From Prevotellaceae bacterium (lineage in GTDB: Bacteria > Bacteroidota > Bacteroidia > Bacteroidales > UBA932), in the NCBI GenBank assembly GCA_031258915.1, contig JAIRMD010000073.1, positions 1 through 6,361 of the forward strand: a stretch of 6,361 bases of DNA, given 5' to 3'. The notes beneath the pieces are model-generated. The model worked only from the letters and a program-made list of their open reading frames with translations, was not told the DNA's origin and did not search any database. This document shows, piece after piece, positions 1-6,135 of this stretch; positions within the stretch are counted from its first letter, which is position 1, and every line of letters begins with the position of its first letter. A program made the position numbers and the translations under genes.

Positions 1-905
1 GCGCCGCCCTGAAACGGTGCGCAGTATTTCTGCAGGCGCGAGCCGTACCCCGCGGGGTCTTCAATGTACTGTACGCTAAGTATCATCTCCTCGCAGCGCT
101 CGTTGGCTACCTTAAAGAGCTGCTTGTAGTCTGCATCCGTACCGGTGGGGGCAAAGAGGCTGTAGCCGCACTCGCCCACCTTTGCAAAGTCGGCAATGGC
201 GTTTTCGTAGTCTTTTGCAATCAGGTACGTCCGGCCTCTCAGGGCGTATGCTGCGCCCTTGCTTGCCCGTCCTTCGCCCTGAATTTGGTTGTTGGGCAGG
301 GCAGGCTCGCTGATGGCGTCGGTCAGGTCGGCAATAACCTGCTTCCACACGTCGGCTTCGGGCGTTTGGACGCGGTTGCACTCAGACGGCGATACCGGCT
401 CGGTGTAGAGGGGCACGCCCAGCCCGTTGCCGCCAAACAGCTCGTTGAGGCGGGAGTAGAAGAACGCGCGCAGAATTTTACACTCTGCAATCAGGCGTCC
501 CTTCTTTTCGTCCGATAGCGGGGCGTTGGGTATGTTGGCAATGGCGTCGTTGGCGCGGTGAACGCCGTCGTAGCACCACTTCCACGTGAACGAAAAGCGC
601 GTGTTGCCCGGATTTACCGTTTCGGTAAATAGCCCGTTTATGGCGTAAGAGCCTTGTCCGCTCATGCCCAGCACATCGAAGCCGTAGTATCCGATGTCAA
701 CGGCTTCGCCAACAATCTGTCCACCCTGCATGGGTCGCTGCAGGGAGTAGTAAACGCCGATTACGCCCTGATCGACCAGCTCTTCGCTCGTCCACATGCT
801 CCCGCTGGACAATTCATTGTAGGGCGCGGTGTCCAGAATTTCCGTGCAGGCAGCTGCGCCGCCAAGCAGGGCAATGGTCAGGATAAAATAGCCTATCTTT
901 TTCAT
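1..905 (-). CDS. SusD/RagB-like outer-membrane nutrient-binding lipoprotein, partial at the left edge
   Basis: Reading from an ATG at 905, 301 complete codons are visible and the C-terminus lies outside the window. SusD-family proteins are surface lipoproteins that cap the SusC pore and bind glycans or other nutrients. The N-terminus is a lipoprotein signal: MKKIGYF, a hydrophobic stretch, then LGGAAAC with the acylated Cys at residue 20. Family hallmarks follow: TSEELVDQGVIGVYYSLQ (residues 39-56), the WKWCYDGVHRANDAI helix (108-122), and the ILRAFFYSRLNELFGG...GVPLYTEPV signature (144-171). A tetratricopeptide-like part (YALRGRTYLIAKDYENAIADF) comes later. It lies 20 nt downstream of susC on the same strand with no terminator between, so the two are surely co-transcribed. 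The substrate cannot be told from sequence alone. The family assignment is secure. Confidence 0.95.
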   Translation of the reverse strand, partial: MKKIGYFILTIALLGGAAACTEILDTAPYNELSSGSMWTSEELVDQGVIGVYYSLQRPMQGGQIVGEAVDIGYYGFDVLGMSGQGSYAINGLFTETVNPGNTRFSFTWKWCYDGVHRANDAIANIPNAPLSDEKKGRLIAECKILRAFFYSRLNELFGGNGLGVPLYTEPVSPSECNRVQTPEADVWKQVIADLTDAISEPALPNNQIQGEGRASKGAAYALRGRTYLIAKDYENAIADFAKVGECGYSLFAPTGTDADYKQLFKVANERCEEMILSVQYIEDPAGYGSRLQKYCAPFQGG

Positions 906-925
906 ATTTCGTTAGATTTAAAATG

Positions 926-3900
926 TTAAAAACCAATTGTTATACCGCCCGAAAGCATTCTTGCAATGGGGTACACGTTAATGCTTCCGCCCAGCTCGGG
1001 GTCAACTCCCGGAAAGTCTTTGTTGGCAAAGGTGAGCAGGTTTTCGCCCGACAGGAAGATGCGCAGGTTGCTTATCTTAAGCGGGGTCACCCACTTTTGG
1101 GGCAGGGTGTAGCCTATTTGCAGCGTTTTCAGCTTAAAGTACGATGAGTTGTACAGGTAAAATACGTTGTTGGGCATTGCCGAAGCGGCGCTCGCCAGCA
1201 GGCGGGGGTATTTTCCGTTGATGTTTGCCGTCGGGTCGGCGGCAGGGTCGTAGCTGTCGTAGTCTTCGTAAGCCTTCACGGCGTCGTAGGAGTAGTAGAT
1301 GCCGGCGGCGTCTGCGGGCAGCGCATCGTTGGGGTTCGATAGCAACGAGTAGTTAACCCCTCTGGAGTTGATGTAGTGCCACGAGCCGATTCGTCCCGCC
1401 CACGTCATGCTCAGGTCAATCCCTTTCCATTCGGCAAAGAGGTTTAGCCCGACTACCCACTTCGGGGTGGCGGATTTGCCGATGAACTCGCGGTCGTCGT
1501 CGTTACCGTAGCGGCCGTCGCCGTTTACGTCGGCCATAATCATTTCGCCGTACCAGAGGCTGCCGGCGTTTTCCTTCACCGTTGTGATGTTGTTGTTAAA
1601 GGTGTATCCTTCTGCAATCATCGCTTTCACCCACTCAAGGTCGGCTTTGGTGCGTATCATGCCGTCTTTTGGCCCCCCGGCGGGGTTAACCGATCCGTCG
1701 GCGTTGGTGTAGGAACCGTTGCCCTGATAGGGTCGGCGCAGGAAGTACTCGTCGATGGCGTACCCCTCTACCCTTCGGGTGTCGCCGCCGGTAGATACGT
1801 CGCTAAGGTTGGTGTAGCGCCACGTGGGGTTGCCCCATATATCGAGGGTGTTGGGGTCTGCTTCATACTTCAGGGCGCCCTTGAACTTTGTTACCTCGTT
1901 GATGTTGTAGCTTGCGTTGACCGTTGCCCCGTAGCGAACGTCGCCAATCTTGTCGTCCCACCGCAGCACGAACTCCACGCCTGTGTTCTGCATGTCGGCG
2001 GTATTGCTCATTGGCGCCGAGATGTTTCCCATGGTGAGGAATATCTGGGAGCTTGTCAGAATACCTTCGGTGTTGCGCCTGTACCAGTCAAGCTCTACGC
2101 CGAGCCGCTGCCTGAGGAACGAGGCTTCAAACCCAAAATCGAGGGTGGTAACTTTTTCCCACGACAGGAGGTAGTTGGGGATGGAGGACTGAATTACGCC
2201 GTTGGCTACGCTTTCGTCGAACACGTTGTTCACCTTTTTGTAGAGCGCCTGCCAGTCGTAGTTTCCGCTGGTGGTGTTGCCCAGCGATCCGTAGGAAGCG
2301 CGTAGCTTGAGGCTGTTCACGGCAGCTTTGAGCGGCTCAAAGAAGGCCTCTTCGCTTGGCCGCCAGCCGGCAGAGAAGGAGGGGAATGTTCCCCAGCGAT
2401 GTCCGGGGGCAAAGCGCGAGGAGGCGTCGGAGCGGAAGTTGGCCTCAAAGAGGTACTTTCCTTCGTAGTCGTAGTTTACGCGGCCAAAGTAGGATAGCAT
2501 GGCGTAGTCCGTTTTTGCGGAGCCTCCTATGGCCTCCATTTCGGCAGCAGAGGTGATGTCGGTAATGCTCCAGTCTATCAAGCCTTTTTTGGTGGCGCTA
2601 AAGCCGCTGCTTTGCGACCAGTACTGCTCGTACCCGAGCAGGGCGCTCACGCTGTGCTTCCCAAACGTCCCCGCGTACTTCAGCAGCGCGTCGGCGGTGT
2701 AGCTGCGCGAATTGTAGGCGTAGCGGTAGGTGGTAGCCTGCTCAAGCACGCCCATGCCGTACACGGGCGCGTCCGTACCCTGCCGGAAGCTGTACATGGG
2801 GATGTCCTGCGCATAGTGCTCGTCTTCGCGCATGTACTCGCTGTAGTTGAATTTCGCCTCGGCAGAGATGCCCTTCCAGATGTCCACGTTGGTGTACCAC
2901 GTGGTGTTGAGGCGGGTGTACTCGTTCATTCCGCCCTGCGACGCAATAGTGCGCAGAATGTTGTTCACGGGCGTCATGTTGGGGTCTTCGGAGTAGCCGT
3001 ACAGCCCGTTGTACTTGGGGTTGATGCTTGGCAATGCCTGATACAGGTAGGTCATCGACACGTCTCCCGGCTCCTTGTACTCCTTTGTGGCGTAGGTTTG
3101 CGTGCCAAAGGTAATGAAGTCCGCCACTTTGGTTTCCAGATTTGCCCTGATGTTGATGCGCTTCATTCCGGTATTCTCCAGCGTTCCCGGATTATCCTGA
3201 TAGCCCAGCGACATGAAGTAAACGGAGGCGTCGCTTCCGCCCGAAACCGAGAGGTTGTACTTCTGGAAGTAGGTTGGCTGAAACATCTCCTGCGCCCAGT
3301 CGGTATTGGGGTACGCCAGCCAGTTGGGAATGGTATTTCCGGTGGCCTCGTCGGTGTAGGTGCCGTTTGGGTTGGCGTTAGCCGCCGCCCAGGCGTCGAT
3401 GGTGGCCTGCTCGTAGCGCAGATTTTCGGCGTCGGGGGCGTTGTTGCGGCTTGCGGTGTTGTGAAGCGACATCCACGTGGGCATGTCGGAGAGAAATTTC
3501 ACGTTTGTGGTAGCCTGCTCCTGCGCCGTAAGCGCCGAAAAAACGATTTTCGGCTTCTCCTTTTTGCCTTTTTTGGTGGTAACGAGGATCACCCCGCTTG
3601 CGGCTCTCGACCCGTAGATGGCCGCCGAGGCAGCATCCTTCAAGAAGGTGATGCTCTCCACATCGTCGGCGTTCACCGGCACCATGTCGGCCACCACGCC
3701 GTCCACCAGCACCAGCGGCGAGCTGCTGTTAAACGAGCCGGTGCCCCTGATGCGCAGCGTTACGGATTCGCTGCCGGGGTTTCCGCTGGTTTGCGTAGCG
3801 CTCACTCCGGGCGCCAGCCCCGCTATGGCGGTTGTGAGGCTCTGCACCGGACGGTTTATCAGCTTGTCCGAAGAGATAGACGCCACAGAGCCGGTGAGGT

Positions 3901-4327
3901 TTGCCTTTTTCTGCACGCCGTATCCTACCACCACCACCTCGTCGAGCGCTCGGTTGTCTTCGCTCAGGGTAACGTCGATGCGTCCGCGCCCGTCAACCGG
4001 CTCCTCCCTTGTGTTAAAGCCAAGAAAGGAGAACACCAGCGTAGCGTTGGCGGGTGCGCTGACGGTGTAGCCGCCGTTTGCGTCGGTAGCAGCGCCTACG
4101 GTAGAGCCCTTAACAACAACGCTTGCTCCCACCACAGGCTCGCCGTTGCCGTCGTGCACCGTGCCGGAAACGTTGAGATTTTGTGCGCCTGCCGACAAGG
4201 GGAGCAAGGCGCATAGCAGCCACAACAGCACGAGACGCTTCATACGCCTCCGCCTGTCGCCGACCGCCGGAGCGGGGGTAGATAGCGCTACCCCTGCTCG
4301 ATTTTGATCAAGTGAATTTTTGTTCAT
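926..4327 (-). CDS. SusC/RagA-family TonB-linked outer-membrane transporter
   Basis: The protein has 1133 aa, a normal length for the family. It is a TonB-dependent beta-barrel importer that works with the downstream SusD-like lipoprotein to bring oligosaccharides or other large nutrients across the outer membrane. Residues 29-49 form a Sec signal (MKRLVLLWLL...SAGAQ). A carboxypeptidase-regulatory-like beta-sandwich spans about 53-123 (VSGTVHDGNGEPVVGASV). The TonB box is DEVVVVGYG (129-137). The plug domain is about 145-252, with LRIRGTGSF, PLVLVDGV and the SITFLKDAASAAIYGSRAA signature. The barrel runs to the C-terminal Phe. The start is ambiguous. The ATG at 4327 has an A/T-rich leader typical of the phylum but adds 28 residues before the signal. 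The ATG at 4243 begins exactly at the signal peptide and has GGAGG 3 nt upstream. I keep the longer form with low certainty on the start. The substrate is unknown, and no sigma/anti-sigma pair or SusR-like regulator is in the window. Confidence 0.96.
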   Translation of the reverse strand: MNKNSLDQNRAGVALSTPAPAVGDRRRRMKRLVLLWLLCALLPLSAGAQNLNVSGTVHDGNGEPVVGASVVVKGSTVGAATDANGGYTVSAPANATLVFSFLGFNTREEPVDGRGRIDVTLSEDNRALDEVVVVGYGVQKKANLTGSVASISSDKLINRPVQSLTTAIAGLAPGVSATQTSGNPGSESVTLRIRGTGSFNSSSPLVLVDGVVADMVPVNADDVESITFLKDAASAAIYGSRAASGVILVTTKKGKKEKPKIVFSALTAQEQATTNVKFLSDMPTWMSLHNTASRNNAPDAENLRYEQATIDAWAAANANPNGTYTDEATGNTIPNWLAYPNTDWAQEMFQPTYFQKYNLSVSGGSDASVYFMSLGYQDNPGTLENTGMKRINIRANLETKVADFITFGTQTYATKEYKEPGDVSMTYLYQALPSINPKYNGLYGYSEDPNMTPVNNILRTIASQGGMNEYTRLNTTWYTNVDIWKGISAEAKFNYSEYMREDEHYAQDIPMYSFRQGTDAPVYGMGVLEQATTYRYAYNSRSYTADALLKYAGTFGKHSVSALLGYEQYWSQSSGFSATKKGLIDWSITDITSAAEMEAIGGSAKTDYAMLSYFGRVNYDYEGKYLFEANFRSDASSRFAPGHRWGTFPSFSAGWRPSEEAFFEPLKAAVNSLKLRASYGSLGNTTSGNYDWQALYKKVNNVFDESVANGVIQSSIPNYLLSWEKVTTLDFGFEASFLRQRLGVELDWYRRNTEGILTSSQIFLTMGNISAPMSNTADMQNTGVEFVLRWDDKIGDVRYGATVNASYNINEVTKFKGALKYEADPNTLDIWGNPTWRYTNLSDVSTGGDTRRVEGYAIDEYFLRRPYQGNGSYTNADGSVNPAGGPKDGMIRTKADLEWVKAMIAEGYTFNNNITTVKENAGSLWYGEMIMADVNGDGRYGNDDDREFIGKSATPKWVVGLNLFAEWKGIDLSMTWAGRIGSWHYINSRGVNYSLLSNPNDALPADAAGIYYSYDAVKAYEDYDSYDPAADPTANINGKYPRLLASAASAMPNNVFYLYNSSYFKLKTLQIGYTLPQKWVTPLKISNLRIFLSGENLLTFANKDFPGVDPELGGSINVYPIARMLSGGITIGF
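4270..4299 (-). repeat. GC-rich inverted repeat between the two possible susC starts
   Basis: Twelve-base arms (4270-4281 and 4288-4299) with one mismatch surround a 6-nt loop. In the susC-sense RNA the stem is GAGCAGGGGUAG with CUACCCCCGCUC, with one A-C mismatch. No U-run follows, so it is not a terminator. If translation starts at 4243, the hairpin lies in the leader with its base 26 nt before the ATG. If translation starts at 4327, it is inside the coding region. Its role is unknown. Confidence 0.5.
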
Positions 4328-4340
4328 AATAAAACATTTT

Positions 4341-4362
4341 AAGTGAATAGAAAGTGAATAGA
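4341..4362 (-). repeat. 11-bp tandem direct repeat just upstream of the susC ATG
   Basis: Two perfect adjacent copies of AAGTGAATAGA (plus strand) lie at 4341-4351 and 4352-4362, that is TCTATTCACTT twice in the susC-sense RNA. They end 13 nt before the ATG at 4327. A third, degenerate copy with a 2-nt insertion (AAGTGCGAATAGA) lies at 4414-4426. The period of 11 bp is about one helical turn, so a paired protein-binding site is possible. The ATTCACTT core is also complementary to the 5' arm of the terminator hairpin at 4504-4543. Confidence 0.6.
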
Positions 4363-4503
4363 AACAAATAACCGACAGCCGAGAAAAGACTCTGCTGCCT
4401 GCTATGGCGTAAAAAGTGCGAATAGATGGTATAGAAGGGTGAAGAAATGAGCGCCGCAGCGTATGGACGCACCAGCAGGAGCAGCAGCGCTACGCCTGTA
4501 GGC

Positions 4504-4543
4504 ATAAAAAAAGTGAACGGTCGAAAAAGCAGACCATTCACTT
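4504..4543 (-). terminator. Rho-independent terminator-like hairpin pointing towards susC (possible attenuator)
   Basis: Arms 4532-4543 and 4511-4522 pair over 12 bases around a 9-nt loop. In minus-strand RNA the one imperfect position is a G-U wobble (4518/4536), while on the plus strand it would be an A-C mismatch. A run of seven U (4512 down to 4506) follows on the minus strand only. Both points favour function in the minus direction. No conventional minus-strand gene lies upstream for it to terminate, so it either ends a short leader or small RNA or acts as an attenuator before susC. Confidence 0.7.
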
Positions 4544-4582
4544 CAAAATAAAAGGATTTCCCTATTGTAGCGCACGCAAAAA

Positions 4583-4750
<168 letters not shown>

Positions 4751-4773
4751 TTCTTTTCAAACTTTAGTTGCTG

Positions 4774-4781
4774 CAAATGTA
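4774..4781 (-). promoter_or_regulatory. Candidate -7 promoter element (TACATTTG) for the small leader ORF and possibly susCD
   Basis: A perfect match to the Bacteroidota -7 consensus TAnnTTTG on the minus strand, ending 23 nt before the ATG at 4750. The expected start of transcription is about 4767-4770. The -33 element is weak: the nearest candidate is ATTG at 4801-4798, only 16 nt away. No full TAnnTTTG occurs on the minus strand between the terminator hairpin (4504) and susC; the closest is GTTATTTG at 4372-4365, with two mismatches and no -33 element. This promoter may therefore also feed susCD by read-through. Confidence 0.45.
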
Positions 4782-5115
4782 TAGAATTTTACTTTTACAA
4801 TGCTCACTTCAACAGCTAAAAAAATAGCCCGTTTGCATATTAGCTACAATATGGTATCTAAATCGCTATTTTTGTATCAAAGCATAGCCAAATCACCTTA
4901 TCTTATTACTAATTCGCAAAGCAAAAATACTATTTTCTGAAAAGGTATGAGGGCAATGCGCAAAAGCTCATTACCATCATGCTTTCGTCAGCTATCGTGG
5001 CGCACTCTCCCGAAAAATCATCCCGCCCGGCTTCTTTATACAAGGCGTAACCGCTCTTTGTGTACCCCGCTGGCGATGCGCTGTAGATGAAAAGCTAAAG
5101 TCCCAAAAAGCGGCG
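4782..5115. other. Intergenic stretch, AT-rich on the left and more GC-rich on the right, no recognised gene
   Basis: From about 4782 to 4950 the sequence is strongly AT-rich, with several chance-level -7-like motifs (plus strand 4867-4874, minus strand 4929-4922). From about 4950 to 5115 composition rises to that of the genes. On the minus strand a 54-codon stop-free frame without a usable early start (5094 to 4933) reads YSASPAGYTKSGYALYK and continues EAGRDDFSGECATIADES. It could be a remnant of a decayed gene, but I recognise no family. No tRNA, rRNA or mobile-element end is visible. Confidence 0.5.
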
Positions 5116-5150
5116 CAAATGTACACCTTTTCTGCGCACATTTGCGCAAA
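5116..5150 (-). promoter_or_regulatory. Candidate divergent promoter on the minus strand
   Basis: TACATTTG (5123 to 5116) matches the -7 consensus and TTTG (5150 to 5147) can serve as the -33 element at a spacing of 23 nt. It overlaps the plus-strand promoter of the HEPN-like operon. Transcription would start near 5110 and run towards the TG repeat and susC. No gene starts close behind it, so it could give a long leader or a small RNA, or be fortuitous. Confidence 0.35.
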
Positions 5151-5164
5151 ATTGCCTACCTTTG
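5131..5164 (+). promoter_or_regulatory. Promoter of the HEPN-like two-gene operon
   Basis: TACCTTTG (5157-5164) is a perfect -7 element, and TCTG (5131-5134) is an imperfect -33 element at 22 nt, the same spacing as in the pyrG promoter below. The 11-mer CTACCTTTGCC is shared by both promoters. The expected transcription start is about 5168-5171, which leaves a leader of roughly 23-26 nt before the ATG at 5194 and excludes the upstream ATG at 5119. Confidence 0.7.
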
Positions 5165-5193
5165 CCCCGAACCCCGTTAACCCCGTACCCCCT

Positions 5194-5586
5194 ATGAGCT
5201 ACCTTACCGACAAATCAGACGCGCTACAGCAGGCCGCCGCGCTGCTCCACGAAAAGGGGCTGCACCCCGCCGCCGCGCACCCCGCCTACTACTGCTGCTA
5301 CCAGCTGATGATGCACATCTGGCTGCACAGCATGAAGAAAACGCCGGAGGAACTGACGCGGCGGCGTAACCCGCACGAGGCGCTGATAGCCGAGATTGGA
5401 GGGCGTATTGAAAAATCTGCGGGGAAAGATAGCGCTGCTAACTTTCGCGCATTTTACAGAAAAATATGGGAGCTCAAAGAGCTGCGAATAAGCGCAGACT
5501 ACAGCAATGCTCCGTTTGATGTGAAAAAAAGCGCAAGGGCGCTACGGCTGTCATCGGTTATTACATCAATTCTAAAAAAATACTGA
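5194..5586 (+). CDS. HEPN-like small helical protein (130 aa)
   Basis: The protein begins MSYLTDKSDALQQAAALLHE. HEPN-type features are a first helix with an Ala-rich repeat, then a second helix carrying the pattern AHPAYYCCYQLMMHIWLH (residues 28-45), NPHEALIAEIGG (59-70), and a conserved-looking ELRISADYSN (96-105) followed by a helix KKSARAL. HEPN proteins are all-helical; many are ribonuclease toxins or defence effectors, while others bind nucleotides or are structural. The R-x4-6-H ribonuclease motif is not evident: the candidate Arg98 is followed by ADY, as in non-canonical HEPN families, so RNase activity is uncertain. I chose the ATG at 5194 because the promoter lies inside the longer frame that opens at 5119. 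The next gene starts 5 nt after its stop. The family call rests on pattern only, without a search. Confidence 0.65.
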   Translation: MSYLTDKSDALQQAAALLHEKGLHPAAAHPAYYCCYQLMMHIWLHSMKKTPEELTRRRNPHEALIAEIGGRIEKSAGKDSAANFRAFYRKIWELKELRISADYSNAPFDVKKSARALRLSSVITSILKKY

Positions 5587-5591
5587 AGGCC

Positions 5592-5939
5592 ATGAACTCA
5601 AGAAAATTCATAACAGGCGAGCTTAAAGCCCTCGCAAGCCAGTTTAGCGGTGTAAGGCTGCGCTATAAGCTTAATGCGCTTACCAACGAGCACATTGTGG
5701 AGGTAACGCCTCAATCCGTTTACGATTTGGACAGCTTTATGGCGCAGGAAATTGACGTGTGGAAGAGGTTCGCTGCGCGCTTTCACGACGAGTGGCTTAT
5801 TTTCATCACGGACGACACGCTTATCGGCATTGACGACTTTGACGGCGAGGAGTACACGATATGCGGCGAAACGTCGCAGAGGCTCGCCCCCGCCCGCCGC
5901 CAACGGAAAGAGCAGGAGATGGAGTATGCATACCCATGA
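5592..5939 (+). CDS. Conserved-looking hypothetical protein (115 aa), partner of the HEPN-like gene
   Basis: I cannot assign a function. The protein is a plausible small alpha/beta soluble protein: MNSRKFITGELKALASQF (a helix), VRLRYKLNALTNEHIVEVTP (two strands), QSVYDLDSFMAQEIDVWKRFAARF (a helix), then EWLIFITDDTLIGIDD (strands) with many acidic residues. A basic tail (LAPARRQRK) and EYAYP close it. There is no signal peptide or membrane segment. It is not a MNT-type nucleotidyltransferase, the usual HEPN partner, since no GSxxxG...D-x-D motif is present. It starts 5 nt after the HEPN-like stop, so the pair is almost certainly one operon, perhaps a regulator or antidote for its neighbour. 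I have a vague recollection of similar HEPN-like/unknown pairs in Bacteroidota, which a database search would have to confirm. Confidence 0.75.
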   Translation: MNSRKFITGELKALASQFSGVRLRYKLNALTNEHIVEVTPQSVYDLDSFMAQEIDVWKRFAARFHDEWLIFITDDTLIGIDDFDGEEYTICGETSQRLAPARRQRKEQEMEYAYP

Positions 5940-5961
5940 ACACTTTAGCGATATGAAAAAG

Positions 5962-6007
5962 ATCTTGCTTGCCGCAGCAGCTGCGGTTGACGTAGCAAGA
6001 TAATTTT
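5962..6007 (+). terminator. Hairpin terminator after the HEPN-like operon
   Basis: An outer stem ATCTTGCT/AGCAAGAT (5962-5969 with 5994-6001) and an inner stem CCGCAG/CTGCGG (5972-5977 with 5981-5986, loop CAG) are perfect and separated by an asymmetric internal loop. AATTTT follows, and an A-run (5956-5960) precedes it. This fits an intrinsic terminator, though the U-run is short. A 16-codon frame at 5953-6003 (MKKILLAAAAAVDVAR) runs through the hairpin. It looks like a signal peptide but is probably incidental. Confidence 0.6.
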
Positions 6008-6077
6008 AACGGGTCCGAACACCCTGCCCGTAGGTATTGCTTGGGCGACGATTTGAAATGCACCCAATTTTTATCCG

Positions 6078-6111
6078 CTTGCGCGTAATTGGGAATTTAA
6101 TGCTACCTTTG
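6078..6111 (+). promoter_or_regulatory. pyrG promoter
   Basis: TACCTTTG (6104-6111) is a perfect -7 element, with CTTG (6078-6081) as -33 at 22 nt. The expected transcription start is 6115-6118, at the first bases of a run of nine T (6116-6124). A 7-bp inverted repeat, CCCAATT (6063-6069) and AATTGGG (6087-6093), straddles the -33 element and could be an operator. Confidence 0.75.
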
Positions 6112-6135
6112 CCTGTTTTTTTTTCACAACTAAAA

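Noticed and set aside
112..381. An 89-codon frame on the minus strand inside the susD gene
   Set aside because: It is another frame of the susD-like gene, and its Arg/Cys-rich translation lacks family features.
3618..4070. A 150-codon plus-strand frame antisense to the susC plug region
   Set aside because: Same cause: a Ser/Thr-rich mirror of conserved susC codons, with no promoter or recognisable motif.
2612..4216. A 534-codon open frame on the plus strand antisense to susC
   Set aside because: It is a shadow of the susC codons: its composition is Val/Arg/His-rich without domain features, and the susC frame has unmistakable family motifs throughout.
4341..4362. A CRISPR-like or attachment-site reading of the repeats upstream of susC
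   Set aside because: There are only two 11-bp units without spacers, and no integrase or cas gene is present.
4867..4929. Extra TAnnTTTG motifs on the plus strand (4867-4874) and minus strand (4929-4922)
   Set aside because: They lie in very AT-rich DNA where TATTTTTG is expected by chance, have no -33 element at a usable distance, and lead to no gene.
4947..5081. A plus-strand frame of 44 codons starting at ATG 4947
   Set aside because: The translation is Arg/Ser/Leu-rich and random-looking, with no suitable leader, and a minus-strand frame over the same bases looks more protein-like.
5598..5903. A 101-codon minus-strand frame opposite the 115-aa gene
   Set aside because: It is antisense to a well-placed operon gene and has no promoter or leader of its own.
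5752..6003. An 83-codon plus-strand frame overlapping the second operon gene
   Set aside because: It is a shifted frame of the 115-aa gene with low-complexity Arg/Thr/Ser content. I considered a frameshift, but the 115-aa frame is coherent to its own stop.
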